Source: Limosilactobacillus avistercoris
Lineage (GTDB): Bacteria > Bacillota > Bacilli > Lactobacillales > Lactobacillaceae
DNA: 64,000 nucleotides
Direction: 5' to 3'
Assembly (NCBI RefSeq): GCF_014836425.1
Contig: NZ_JACSQW010000008.1
Coordinates: 1 to 64,000, forward strand
Of the stretch, positions 16,349 to 26,154 are shown piece after piece. The notes under the pieces were generated by a model. The model did no database searches and was not told the DNA's origin. It worked only from the letters and a program-made list of their open reading frames with translations. The position numbers and the translations under genes are program-made. Within the stretch, counting starts at the first letter, position 1. Every line of letters begins with the position of its first letter.

Positions 16349-17497
16349 ATGATCTATTTTGATAATAGTGCGACAACTCAGGTAGCACCTGAAGTTCTCC
16401 AAACCTATAACACGGTTAGCCAAAGAATTTGGGGTAATCCAAGCAGTCTTCATAATTTTGGAGAAGAAGCTTGGAATTTATTGGAACAAGCACGGCAACA
16501 AATTGCTAACTTATTCCACGTTAAACCTGGTGAAATTATTTTTACCAGTGGTGGCTCTGAAGGAGACAACTGGGTAGTCAAGGGAACTGCGATGGCTAAA
16601 CAACGATTCGGTAAGCATATCATTACTACTTCCGTTGAGCATGCAGCTGTGCGGAACCCGGCTGAACAGTTAAAAGAGCTTGGCTTTGATGTGACCTATC
16701 TTCCGGTTGACAAGGAAGGACGGATTAATCCGGCTGACTTAAAGGCGGTAATTCGTCCTGACACAATTTTGGTTTCAATTATGGCAGTCAATAATGAAAT
16801 CGGGACAATTCAACCAATTAAAGAAGTTGGTGAAATCTTGAAGGATTATCCTAATATTCACTTCCATGTTGATGCAGTTCAAGCAATTGGTAAGGGCCTC
16901 GATGATATTATCTTCAGTGATCGTGTTGACTTTGCAACCTTTTCTGGACATAAATTCCATGCACCACGGGGAACTGGATTTGTTTATGTTAAGGCTGGCC
17001 GGAAAATTGCACCATTAGTTGCTGGTGGGGGACAAGAACGTGGCCTTAGAAGTGGAACGGAAAATACTCCCGGCGATGTAGCAATGGCACGGGCAATTCG
17101 TTTGGTCAAAGAAGGCGAAGATGCTGCTGTTAAGCGAGAACAAGCGATTAAGGAACGAATTTATGATCACATTAAGCAATTCGATCACGTGAAGATCTTT
17201 TCTGGACGCGATCAAGGATTTGCTTCCCATGTACTTTGCTTTGCAATTGTGGGTGTTCGTGGTGAGACAATTGTTCATGCATTTGAGGATCAGGGTATTT
17301 ATATTTCTACTACTAGTGCTTGTTCATCAAAGAAGCATGCAGAAGCAGGAACTCTTGCTGCAATGAAAGTTCCTGAAAAGGAAGCAACTAGTGCAGTGCG
17401 GATCAGCTTAGGTGATCAAAATACGCTTGAAGAAGCAGATAAGTTTAACGAAACCTTTGATAAACTTTATGTAGGCTTTAAGAAAATTATTGAATAA
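16349..17497 (+). CDS. Cysteine desulfurase, NifS/IscS family
   Basis: PLP enzyme that takes sulfur from cysteine as a persulfide and passes it to acceptors. The 382 residues start [11 protein letters not shown], have [10 protein letters not shown] near the PLP phosphate site, [10 protein letters not shown] with the PLP lysine (about residue 200), and [11 protein letters not shown] with the persulfide Cys (about 322). ATG 16349 with GAAAGGA is the likely start rather than 16325. The gene lies 14 bp before thiI, the arrangement of B. subtilis nifZ-thiI, so its job is probably sulfur supply for 4-thiouridine in tRNA; a role in Fe-S or other thiolation is possible. Confidence 0.92.
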   Translation: MIYFDNSATTQVAPEVLQTYNTVSQRIWGNPSSLHNFGEEAWNLLEQARQQIANLFHVKPGEIIFTSGGSEGDNWVVKGTAMAKQRFGKHIITTSVEHAAVRNPAEQLKELGFDVTYLPVDKEGRINPADLKAVIRPDTILVSIMAVNNEIGTIQPIKEVGEILKDYPNIHFHVDAVQAIGKGLDDIIFSDRVDFATFSGHKFHAPRGTGFVYVKAGRKIAPLVAGGGQERGLRSGTENTPGDVAMARAIRLVKEGEDAAVKREQAIKERIYDHIKQFDHVKIFSGRDQGFASHVLCFAIVGVRGETIVHAFEDQGIYISTTSACSSKKHAEAGTLAAMKVPEKEATSAVRISLGDQNTLEEADKFNETFDKLYVGFKKIIE

Positions 17498-17511
17498 GGA
17501 GGGGAAAATTA

Positions 17512-18732
17512 GTGGATTACACTGAAATTATGGTTCGTTATGGTGAATTATCGACCAAGGGCCATAACAAGAAAAACTTTATTGACCGTCTTGGTGCGAA
17601 TGTGCGAAAAGCCCTTCACCACTTTGATCAAGTTAAAGTGCATGCTCAACGTGACCGGCTTCACGTTGAATTAAACGAGGCTGACTACAACCAAGTAATG
17701 GACCGGTTACAAGATGTTTTTGGAATTCAAAACTTTTCACCATCCATTAGGGTCGAAAAGACGTTTGAGGCGACCGCTAAGGCTGCTGAACAGATGATTC
17801 GTGAACAAGTTAAGAAGCCAATCACGTTTAAGATTAATACCCGACGTTCAGACCATAAGTTTCCAATTGATACGTTTGAAATGAATGATCAGCTTGGTGG
17901 TTACCTCTTAAAGAAGTTCCCGGACTTGTTGAAGGTGGATGTTCATAATCCTGATTTAACTCTTCGGGTAGAAATTCGTCTAAACGGGATTTTCCTTTCA
18001 AGTGAAACGATTGATGGTGCTGGTGGCCTCCCAGTTGGAACTGCTGGTAAGGGAATGATGATGCTCTCCGGTGGAATTGATTCACCAGTTGCAGCGTACT
18101 TAGGGATGAAGCGTGGTGTTTCCATGGAAATGGTCCACTTCTTTAGTCCTCCATACACTAGTCCTCAGGCCCTAGCTAAGGCAAAGCAACTAACGAGTAA
18201 ACTCGCTCGTTATAGTGGTAGTATCCGTTTTATCCAAGTTCCGTTTGCTGAAATTCAAGAAACCGTTAAGGAAAAGATTCCCGAAGGTTACTTGATGACA
18301 GTCCAACGACGGATGATGTTACGGTTAGCGGCAGCAATTACAATGAAGCGTCATGGCCTTGCGATCTTTAACGGTGAGTCTTTAGGGCAGGTAGCCTCCC
18401 AAACAATGGAAAGTATGTTAGTAATTAATGATGTTACTAATCTTCCGGTATTACGACCGGTTCTTTCTTACGATAAGACAGAGATTATTGATGTGGCAAA
18501 AAAAATTGATACGTATGATCTTTCGATTTTGCCGTATGAAGATTGCTGTACTGTCTTTACACCACCTTCGCCAAAGACTAAGCCAAATCTTGAAAAGACG
18601 CGGAAATATGAAGAACGGTTAGACATTGATGGTCTCCTTAAACGAGCCCTTGATGGAATTGAAATTACGGAAATTCATTCTGGTGAAGACTTCTTAAACC
18701 AAAATGAGGATGTTTTTGCAGAACTTCTTTAA
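17512..18732 (+). CDS. thiI: tRNA 4-thiouridine synthase ThiI
   Basis: Adenylates and thiolates U8 of tRNA using sulfur from the upstream desulfurase. The 406 residues comprise a ferredoxin-like/THUMP region (about 60-165) and a PP-loop ATP pyrophosphatase domain with [11 protein letters not shown] (about residues 184-194). The protein ends after the PP-loop domain without the C-terminal rhodanese domain of E. coli ThiI (482 residues), the usual Gram-positive form that works with a dedicated NifS-like partner. Start GTG at 17512 with AAGGAGGGG at 17497-17505. Confidence 0.95.
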   Translation: MDYTEIMVRYGELSTKGHNKKNFIDRLGANVRKALHHFDQVKVHAQRDRLHVELNEADYNQVMDRLQDVFGIQNFSPSIRVEKTFEATAKAAEQMIREQVKKPITFKINTRRSDHKFPIDTFEMNDQLGGYLLKKFPDLLKVDVHNPDLTLRVEIRLNGIFLSSETIDGAGGLPVGTAGKGMMMLSGGIDSPVAAYLGMKRGVSMEMVHFFSPPYTSPQALAKAKQLTSKLARYSGSIRFIQVPFAEIQETVKEKIPEGYLMTVQRRMMLRLAAAITMKRHGLAIFNGESLGQVASQTMESMLVINDVTNLPVLRPVLSYDKTEIIDVAKKIDTYDLSILPYEDCCTVFTPPSPKTKPNLEKTRKYEERLDIDGLLKRALDGIEITEIHSGEDFLNQNEDVFAELL

Positions 18733-18795
18733 ACTTCTGCTTGACGATGGTTTTTAAATTGGCTATCATTACAAACAAATAGTAAATGCGTTGAT

Positions 18796-19026
18796 CAAAA
18801 GAGTAGCTAGTTGTTTTTTTAACAGAGAGGGAATAATTGATGGGAAATTCCTAGAAGACAGTTAGCGAAAGTAGTTTGGTAGCACTCTAGCTGAATTAGT
18901 AGTAAGTTAGAGCGGTTCATTTTACCGTTATAAAATGAATGAGTGAGGTTACACTCGATGGTAGTGTAACCTAAAATAGGTGGTACCGCGGAACTCGTCC
19001 TATCTTTTAGGACGGGTTCTTTTTTT
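18796..19026 (+). promoter_or_regulatory. T-box riboswitch (valine), upstream of valS
   Basis: Seen: a Stem I base AGAGT 18800-18804 with ACTCT 18884-18888; an AGAGAGG box at 18824-18830; GTA (Val) at 18879-18881 next to the closing strand, with another GTA at 18871-18873; a Stem III hairpin AGGTTACACT/AGTGTAACCT around 18946-18972; the T-box GGTGGTACCGCG at 18979-18990; and a terminator GAACTCGTCCTA/TAGGACGGGTTC with a T-run to 19026. The specifier is inferred from position and agrees with valS. Confidence 0.92.
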
Positions 19027-19071
19027 CAGCGTAAAATACTTGATAATTAATTACTTAGAGGAGGACTCTCA

Positions 19072-21729
19072 ATGAGTACTGATAAGGAAATGTCCACTAA
19101 GTATGACCCCACAGCTGTTGAAGCTGGTCGTTATCAATGGTGGATTGATCAAGGCTTGTTTAAGCCTAGCGGAGATAAAAAGGCACACCCATATTCAATT
19201 GTTATTCCACCGCCGAATGTTACAGGAAAGCTTCACCTCGGACATGCTTGGGATACAACATTACAAGATATGATTATCCGGCAAAAGCGGATGCAGGGTT
19301 ATGATGTACTCTGGCTTCCGGGGATGGATCATGCCGGTATTGCTACCCAAGCAAAGGTTGAAGCTCGGTTGCGGAAACAAGGAATTTCTCGTTATGACTT
19401 AGGTCGGGAAAAGTTTGTCCAACAAGTTTGGGACTGGAAAGATGAATATGCTGATATCATTCATAAGCAATGGGCCAGAATGGGGATTTCTGTTGATTAT
19501 GATCGCGAACGGTTTACCCTTGATAAGGGGTTAAACGAAGCGGTTCGGAAAGTCTTTGTTGACCTTTACAATAAGGGCTTAATTTACCGGGGAACTTACA
19601 TTATTAACTGGGATCCACAAGCACGGACAGCATTATCAGACATCGAAGTTATCCACAAGGACGACAAGGGTGCCTTCTACCATGTTAAGTACCCATTTAC
19701 TGATGGAACAAAGTTTAATGGTAAGGACTACATTGAAATTGCAACAACTCGTCCAGAAACCATGTTTGGGGATGAAGCAGTTGCTGTTAATCCACATGAT
19801 GAACGTTACAAGGACCTGGTTGGTAAGCATGTTCGAGTTCCGTTAGTCGATCGGGAAATCGAAATCATTGCGGATGATTACGTTACTCCTGACTTTGGTA
19901 CTGGGATGGTAAAGATTACACCAGCCCATGATCCAAACGACTTTAAGGTTGGTAAGCGTCATAATCTTCCTGAATTAAATACAATGAACGAAGACGCCTC
20001 GATGAATGAAAATGCCGGAAAGTACGAAGGGATGGACCGGTTTGAAGCACGAAAGGCAATGGTAAAGGATCTCGAAGATCGGGGTTACATGCTTAAAGTT
20101 GACCCAATTGTTCACTCAGTTGGTCACTCTGAACGGACTGGTGTTCAAGTTGAAGCACGGCTTTCAACTCAATGGTTTGTCAAGATGAAGCCATTGGCAG
20201 AAGCCGCATTGAAGAATCAGGAAACTGATGATCGGGTTAACTTTATTCCTGGCCGGTTTGAACACACCTTTACTCAATGGATGGAAAATATTCATGATTG
20301 GGTTATTTCCCGTCAATTATGGTGGGGACACCGGATTCCAGCCTGGTATAACAAGAAGACTGGTGAAGTTTATGTTGGCATGGAAGCACCTAAGGATGCC
20401 GAAAATTGGGAGCAAGACAAGGATGTCCTTGATACTTGGTTCTCTAGTGCTCTTTGGCCATTCTCAACAATGGGTTGGCCAGACACTGACTCTGCCGACT
20501 TTAAGCGTTACTTCCCAACTAATACTTTAGTAACTGGTTATGACATTATCTTCTTCTGGGTTTCCCGGATGATCTTCCAGTCACTTGAATTTACTGGGAA
20601 AGCACCATTTAAGAATGTCCTCCTTCACGGATTGATTCGTGACGAACAAGGACGGAAGATGAGTAAGTCTCTTGGTAACGGGATTGATCCAATGGATGTA
20701 ATCAAGAAGTACGGTGTTGACGCATTACGCTGGTTCTTGATTACCGGTTCTACTCCAGGACAAGATATTCGCTTCAGTTACACGAAGATGGATGCTGCCT
20801 GGAACTTCATCAACAAGATCTGGAATGCTAGTCGTTACGTTATTATGAACCTTGGTGATATGCCGGCACCAGTTCTTCCTGATAAGAGCAAGTGGGATCT
20901 TGCAGATCGGTGGATCCTAAGTCGCTTAAACGCTACTGTTAAACAAGTTAACGCCCAATTTGAAAAGTTTGAATTTGGTGAAGCTGGTCGTGCTTTGTAC
21001 AACTTCATTTGGAATGATTTCTGTGACTGGTACATTGAAATGACTAAGGAAAAGCTAAACAATGGTTCTGAAGAGGAAAAAGCTAACACCAAGAATATCT
21101 TGGGTTATGTTCTTGACCAGATCTTGAAGTTGATGCACCCAATTATGCCATTTGTTACCGAAAAGCTTTGGCAATCAATGCCTCATGATGGGAAGTCAAT
21201 TATGGTTGCCAAGTATCCAGTTGCCCATGATGAATTTGATGACAATGCTGCCACCGAACAGATGAACCACTTGATCGAATTAATTACTGCTGTTCGGAAT
21301 ATTCGGAACCAAGCAAATGCACCAATGTCAAAACCAGTGGATTTGATTATCAAGGTTGAAAACGAACATTTGGCAGAAATCTTCAAGGAAAACAAGGATT
21401 ACATTGATCGCTTCTGTCATCCAGAAAAGCTGATTATTGGTACTGATGTTGAAACACCTAAGCTTGCCTTGTCTGGAATTTTAACTGGGGCTGAAGTTGA
21501 TATTCCAATGGCAGAATTAGTTGATTTAGATGAAGAGCGAGCACGGATGAAGAAAGAAATTGCCAACCTTGAAAAGGAAGTTCAACGTTCTGCAAAGAAG
21601 TTGGGAAACGAAAACTTTGTTAAGAATGCTCCAGAAAAGGTTGTTGAAGAGGAACGGACTAAGGCTAAGGATTGGCAACAAAAGCTTGATGCTGCTAAGG
21701 ATCGTTTGGCTTCACTTCAGGATGCTTAA
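19072..21729 (+). CDS. valS: Valine--tRNA ligase
   Basis: Class I aminoacyl-tRNA synthetase charging tRNA-Val. The 885 residues show the HIGH motif as HLGHAW (about 55-60), the KMSKS motif (about 525-529: [11 protein letters not shown]), a CP1 editing domain ([15 protein letters not shown]) that clears mischarged Thr, an anticodon-binding helical domain, and a C-terminal coiled coil ([20 protein letters not shown]). Length and domain order are normal. Start ATG at 19072 with AGAGGAGGA at 19057-19065. Controlled by the Val T-box and transcribed alone. Confidence 0.97.
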   Translation: MSTDKEMSTKYDPTAVEAGRYQWWIDQGLFKPSGDKKAHPYSIVIPPPNVTGKLHLGHAWDTTLQDMIIRQKRMQGYDVLWLPGMDHAGIATQAKVEARLRKQGISRYDLGREKFVQQVWDWKDEYADIIHKQWARMGISVDYDRERFTLDKGLNEAVRKVFVDLYNKGLIYRGTYIINWDPQARTALSDIEVIHKDDKGAFYHVKYPFTDGTKFNGKDYIEIATTRPETMFGDEAVAVNPHDERYKDLVGKHVRVPLVDREIEIIADDYVTPDFGTGMVKITPAHDPNDFKVGKRHNLPELNTMNEDASMNENAGKYEGMDRFEARKAMVKDLEDRGYMLKVDPIVHSVGHSERTGVQVEARLSTQWFVKMKPLAEAALKNQETDDRVNFIPGRFEHTFTQWMENIHDWVISRQLWWGHRIPAWYNKKTGEVYVGMEAPKDAENWEQDKDVLDTWFSSALWPFSTMGWPDTDSADFKRYFPTNTLVTGYDIIFFWVSRMIFQSLEFTGKAPFKNVLLHGLIRDEQGRKMSKSLGNGIDPMDVIKKYGVDALRWFLITGSTPGQDIRFSYTKMDAAWNFINKIWNASRYVIMNLGDMPAPVLPDKSKWDLADRWILSRLNATVKQVNAQFEKFEFGEAGRALYNFIWNDFCDWYIEMTKEKLNNGSEEEKANTKNILGYVLDQILKLMHPIMPFVTEKLWQSMPHDGKSIMVAKYPVAHDEFDDNAATEQMNHLIELITAVRNIRNQANAPMSKPVDLIIKVENEHLAEIFKENKDYIDRFCHPEKLIIGTDVETPKLALSGILTGAEVDIPMAELVDLDEERARMKKEIANLEKEVQRSAKKLGNENFVKNAPEKVVEEERTKAKDWQQKLDAAKDRLASLQDA

Positions 21730-21758
21730 TATTTAGATCTTCTTTAATAAACGAAAAA

Positions 21759-21801
21759 GAAAAACGTGTATGATGAAAAATTCATTTATACACGTTTTTT
21801 A
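21759..21801 (+). terminator. Terminator after valS
   Basis: AAAACGTGTA and TACACGTTTT, separated by an AT-rich loop of about 19 nt that can itself pair partly, are followed by TTTATTT. Confidence 0.8.
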
Positions 21802-21942
21802 TTTATACTTTTTATGAATTGTATATCATTTGATAAGACGGAAAATTCAACTATAACAAGCACTTAGATTCGAAAAAAAGATTGAAATAATTATTAATAA
21901 AAATTGTAATTATTTATCAACAGTATTATTATTGAAGATAAA

Positions 21943-21963
21943 TGAAACGCGGTAACGGTTTCA
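21943..21963. promoter_or_regulatory. Operator-like dyad (possible cre) upstream of cydA
   Basis: TGAAAC at 21943-21948 and GTTTCA at 21958-21963 form a dyad. Read on the minus strand, TGAAACCGTTACCG matches 12 of 14 positions of the cre consensus. It is 35 bp before cydA in a 268-bp gap that otherwise holds only AT-rich sequence and an inverted repeat AAATAATTA/TAATTATTT near 21886-21916. CcpA control of cyd operons is known in other Firmicutes. Confidence 0.45.
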
Positions 21964-21997
21964 CGTATATTACTTTTTTCGGAGGGAGGCCTTTATT

Positions 21998-23413
21998 ATG
22001 AGTATTCTTAGTCTTGCACGATTTCAATTCGCAATGACAACGGTATACCACTTTTTCTTTGTTCCTTTTACTATTGGGACAGCGTTTATCGTTGCAATTA
22101 TGGAATCAATGTATGTCCATACTAAGAATGAGTCATATAAAAAGATGACGAAATTTTGGGGAAATATTTTTCTCTTGAGTTTTGCCGTCGGTGTTGTTAC
22201 AGGTATTATTCAAGAATTCCAATTTGGGATGAACTGGTCTGATTATTCACGGTTTATGGGAGACATTTTTGGTGCCCCATTAGCTTTGGAAGCTTTGCTA
22301 TCATTCTTTATTGAATCTACTTTTATTGGTCTCTGGGTATTTACCTGGGATAAGGTAAAGCCGGAACTTCATGCTTTCTTTATTTGGATGACTAGTTTTG
22401 GTTCACTTACTTCTGCCCTATGGATTTTAACCGCGAACTCATTTATGCAACACCCGGTTGGTTATGCAATCCGTGGTGGCCGTGCAGTGATGGTTAATTT
22501 TGGTGCGTTGCTAAAGAACCCCCAGTTATGGTTTGAATATGGTCACGTTATTTTGAACGCGATCATGATGGGCGGCGTTATCTTTGCCGGATTAACTGCT
22601 TTCCAATTATTAAAGAAACGGTCAATTTCAAATGAAGCACGGACAATTTACAAGAAGACAATGCGTCTAAGCCTATGGATGTCATTGATTTTTGCTATCT
22701 GTGGTCTTGTTCTTGGTGATATGCAAATGCAATACCTTGTTAAGGAACAGCCAATGAAGTTTGCTGCAACTGAAGATGTTTACACAACTACTGGTAATCA
22801 TGCCCCATGGACGATTGTGGGAATAGCGAATACGAAGGAACATAAAGTTCAGGACAATATCGATATTCCAGATATGTTAAGTATTTTGTCTTATCACAAG
22901 ACTACCGGAGCCGTTACCGGGATGAATGAACTAAATGCACAGTACAAGAAGAAATACGGTAAGGATATCGATTATTATCCACCGGTAAATACGCTGTTCT
23001 ACAGTTTCCGGATCATGTGTGCAATTTCTGCCTGGATTATTTTGGTTTCATTCGTTGGCTTAATTATGAGTCGCAAGAAGTCCGGTTACCTTTACAAGCA
23101 TAAGTGGACACTATGGGTACTAGCACTGACAACCTTCTCACCATTCATTGGGAACACTGCTGGTTGGTTTGTTACAGAATTCGGTCGTGTTCCGTGGACT
23201 GTTTACGGACTCTTCACTATCCAGCAAAGTGTTTCGCCAAATGTTTCGGTAGCTTCGCTGTTAACCTCTAACATTGTCTACTTTGTATTGTTTACAGCAT
23301 TAGCGATCACCTTAATTGGTTTAATCGTTCGTGAATTAAAGAAGGATCCAACTCAAGTAATTGAACCGAAATTCAAGAAGGTTCTCGATCCATTTGATAA
23401 GGAGGCGTTCTAA
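21998..23413 (+). CDS. cydA: Cytochrome bd ubiquinol/menaquinol oxidase subunit I
   Basis: Heme-binding subunit of the bd-type quinol oxidase, which reduces O2 to water without proton pumping. The 471 residues carry about nine hydrophobic segments, the N-terminal His ligand (TVYHFFFVPFTIG, about residue 18), the second His in EYGHVILNAIMMGG (about 186) and the family motif TEFGRVPWTVYG (about 390). The short Q-loop is of the Gram-positive class. Start ATG at 21998 with CGGAGGG upstream. First gene of cydABDC; these bacteria usually need external heme and quinone to use it. Confidence 0.96.
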   Translation: MSILSLARFQFAMTTVYHFFFVPFTIGTAFIVAIMESMYVHTKNESYKKMTKFWGNIFLLSFAVGVVTGIIQEFQFGMNWSDYSRFMGDIFGAPLALEALLSFFIESTFIGLWVFTWDKVKPELHAFFIWMTSFGSLTSALWILTANSFMQHPVGYAIRGGRAVMVNFGALLKNPQLWFEYGHVILNAIMMGGVIFAGLTAFQLLKKRSISNEARTIYKKTMRLSLWMSLIFAICGLVLGDMQMQYLVKEQPMKFAATEDVYTTTGNHAPWTIVGIANTKEHKVQDNIDIPDMLSILSYHKTTGAVTGMNELNAQYKKKYGKDIDYYPPVNTLFYSFRIMCAISAWIILVSFVGLIMSRKKSGYLYKHKWTLWVLALTTFSPFIGNTAGWFVTEFGRVPWTVYGLFTIQQSVSPNVSVASLLTSNIVYFVLFTALAITLIGLIVRELKKDPTQVIEPKFKKVLDPFDKEAF

Positions 23414-24430
23414 ATGAGTTTTCTCCAATTATTATGGTTTGTTTTGATTGGTGTTCTCTTTGCCGGCTTCTTCTTCCTTGATGGATTTGATTACGGTGTT
23501 GGAATGGCAACTGTTACATTAACTAGTGACGAAGCAGAACGTGACCAAACGGTTCGGACAATTGGCCCGGTTTGGGATGGTAATGAAGTTTGGTTAATCA
23601 CTGCTGGTGGGGCAATGTTTGCCTCATTCCCATTCTGGTATGCCAGCCTGTTTAGTGGTTACTATATTATCCTGATGTTAGTTTTAGTTGGTTTAATTAT
23701 TCGTGGGGCTTCCTTCGAATTTCGGAAGAGATCCCCAATGCCCCAGAAACGAATTTGGGACTGGGCACTGGGAATTGGAAGCTTCATGGCACCGTTCTTC
23801 CTTGGAATCATGTTTATTAGTATGATTCAGGGAATGCCAATCGATGCTAACGGTAACTTCCATGCCACTTTCTTTGACTACATTAACTGGTTCTCAGTTG
23901 TTGGTGGGGTTGCCCTTTCTCTCTTAACGTACCTTCATGGTCTTAATTATATTGCTTTGAAGACGGCTGGGGATATTCGGCAACGAGCAAATAACGTTGC
24001 TCAATTCCTCTACTGGGTACTCTATGTTGGCCTGGTTGTCTTTGCATTAATGCTGATCTTTATGACAGACTTTATGAAGGTTCATCCAGTTGCCACAATT
24101 GTAATGTTGGTTGTAATGGTTGTTTTGACAATTATTGCTCAAGTAGCTGCAATTAAGGGTAAAGAATTAACGGCCTTTATAGCTAGTGGATTAACATTAG
24201 TTGCTCTAGTAGTTCTTCTATTTATTGGGTTATTCCCACGGGTACTGATTAGTTCAATTAGTCCACGTTATGACTTGTTGATTCAAAACGCGTCATCCAC
24301 CCAGTACACATTGACAGTAATGACAATTGCTACATGCTGCTTATTGCCATTTGTCCTTGCTTACACAATTTGGGCATACTGGATTTTCCGGAAGCGGATT
24401 GCAATGCCAGTAATTACGGAGGCTAAGTAA
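23414..24430 (+). CDS. cydB: Cytochrome bd oxidase subunit II
   Basis: Second membrane subunit of the bd oxidase. The 338 residues form about eight transmembrane helices and begin with the typical LDGFDYGVGM segment (about residues 24-33); GPVWDGNEVWLITAGGAMFA (about 50-70) is the most conserved family motif. The start ATG immediately follows the cydA stop, with AAGGAGGCG in the end of cydA, so translation is coupled. Confidence 0.96.
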   Translation: MSFLQLLWFVLIGVLFAGFFFLDGFDYGVGMATVTLTSDEAERDQTVRTIGPVWDGNEVWLITAGGAMFASFPFWYASLFSGYYIILMLVLVGLIIRGASFEFRKRSPMPQKRIWDWALGIGSFMAPFFLGIMFISMIQGMPIDANGNFHATFFDYINWFSVVGGVALSLLTYLHGLNYIALKTAGDIRQRANNVAQFLYWVLYVGLVVFALMLIFMTDFMKVHPVATIVMLVVMVVLTIIAQVAAIKGKELTAFIASGLTLVALVVLLFIGLFPRVLISSISPRYDLLIQNASSTQYTLTVMTIATCCLLPFVLAYTIWAYWIFRKRIAMPVITEAK

Positions 24431-24435
24431 GTATT

Positions 24436-26154
24436 ATGATTGATCGACTACTCTTCACGCTGAAGGGGAGCAAGCAGATCATGGTAAAGCTTGTAGGGGT
24501 TTACGTCCTGCAAGCTTTTCTTATCATTGGTCAAGCGATTTCTTTAGCATCACTTTTAACAAACCTTTGGGCTGGTCACCCCTTAGTAAGTGAGTGGGGC
24601 TGGCTGCTAGGGTTTGTTGGTTGTTTTATTGGTCGACACGTTATTAATTGGCTTGATACGGTATTACTTGATAATTATGCCCGGAAAACCGCACAAGAAC
24701 TACGACAACAGTTATTAGCCAAGTTATTTAAGCTTGGCCCTCGATTAGTTCAACAACAAGGAACCGGTAATATTGTCACTCTAACTTTAGATGGGATATC
24801 TGAAGTGGAAAATTATATTAACCTGCTTTTTAGTAAGTTTGTCAGTATGATGATTATTCCGGTAATGCTCCTAGTGGTTTGCTTTTGGTTAGACTGGATA
24901 TCGGGAGTTGTGATGCTCCTTGTTTATCCGTTAATCATTCTATTTATGATTATTCTTGGTTATGCAGCCAAGGCGAAGGCGGATCGGCAATACGCAAGTT
25001 TTCAAGTCCTTTCAAACCATTTTATTGATTCATTGCGGGGAATTGATACTTTGAAATATTTTGGTTTGAGTAAACGCTATTCTAAGAGCATTTTTCGCTC
25101 AAGTGAACGTTTTCGGAAGTCAACGATGAGCGTTATCCGTGTAGCAATGTTATCTACCTTTGCACTTGACTTTTTCACGACCTTATCGATTGCGGTTCTT
25201 GCTGTTTTCCTTGGCTTAAGGTTGATAGATGGTCGGCTATTATTATTTCCAGCTCTTGGGATCTTGATCTTAGCTCCAGAATATTTTATGCCAATTCGTA
25301 ATTTTGCTAATGATTACCATGCTACCTTGAATGGTAAAAATTCTTTTCATGCGGTTGAAAAGATTTTACATGAAGAAGTGCCTCCTGAACCCCACGTTGA
25401 TATCAAACAGTGGCAGGACAGTAGTCAATTGGAACTTGATAAAGTTGAATTTCAATATCAACATGGTAGTCGTTTGGCGCCAGTAAACTTAAGACTTCAT
25501 GGCTTTCAAAAAGTCGGGATTGTTGGAATGAGTGGTGCAGGGAAAACTACCTTGATTAACCTTCTTGGTGGCTTCCTTCAACCAACGGCCGGAACGATCA
25601 AGATTCAAGGGCAAAATGTAAAAACCCTAAATATTGAGGACTGGCAAAAACAGATTATCTATATTCCGCAGGATCCGTATATCTTTGATGATACGTTGAG
25701 AAATAATATCAGTTTCTATACGCCGGACGTTAGCCAAGTACAAATTGAAAAAGCGGTTGAAATGATGGGGCTTGGTTCGTTAGTTGCTGAATTACCTAAT
25801 GGGTTGGATACAATGATCGGTAAGGGACATCGCCAATTAAGTGGTGGTCAGGCTCAACGAATTGCTCTTGCGCGAGCCTTCTTGGACCAATCCCGGCGAG
25901 TCCTAATTTTAGATGAGCCAACCGCCCATTTGGATATTGAAACCGAGTTGGAACTAAAAGAACGAATGATTCCAATTATGAAAAATCACTTAGTCTTATT
26001 TGCCACTCACCGTCTTCATTGGATGAAGCAAATGGATTATATTGTAGTGATGAAACATGGTCAGGTTATTGAACAAGGAACATACGATCAATTAATGGAT
26101 AAGCCAGGCTACTTTACAGATCTCGTTTTTGATCGTTCAAAGGAGGGAGAATGA
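24436..26154 (+). CDS. cydD: Thiol/heme ABC exporter, CydD-type subunit
   Basis: One half of the heterodimeric ABC transporter needed for cytochrome bd assembly. In E. coli CydDC exports cysteine and glutathione and binds heme. The 572 residues have an N-terminal six-helix exporter domain and a C-terminal ATPase with Walker A GMSGAGKTTL (about 362-371), signature LSGGQAQRIALARA (about 468) and Walker B VLILDEPTAHLD. PIRNFANDYHATLNGKNSF resembles the CydD family rather than CydC. In Bacillus nomenclature this first gene is called cydC. Five bases after cydB; the end overlaps the next start. Confidence 0.9.
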   Translation: MIDRLLFTLKGSKQIMVKLVGVYVLQAFLIIGQAISLASLLTNLWAGHPLVSEWGWLLGFVGCFIGRHVINWLDTVLLDNYARKTAQELRQQLLAKLFKLGPRLVQQQGTGNIVTLTLDGISEVENYINLLFSKFVSMMIIPVMLLVVCFWLDWISGVVMLLVYPLIILFMIILGYAAKAKADRQYASFQVLSNHFIDSLRGIDTLKYFGLSKRYSKSIFRSSERFRKSTMSVIRVAMLSTFALDFFTTLSIAVLAVFLGLRLIDGRLLLFPALGILILAPEYFMPIRNFANDYHATLNGKNSFHAVEKILHEEVPPEPHVDIKQWQDSSQLELDKVEFQYQHGSRLAPVNLRLHGFQKVGIVGMSGAGKTTLINLLGGFLQPTAGTIKIQGQNVKTLNIEDWQKQIIYIPQDPYIFDDTLRNNISFYTPDVSQVQIEKAVEMMGLGSLVAELPNGLDTMIGKGHRQLSGGQAQRIALARAFLDQSRRVLILDEPTAHLDIETELELKERMIPIMKNHLVLFATHRLHWMKQMDYIVVMKHGQVIEQGTYDQLMDKPGYFTDLVFDRSKEGE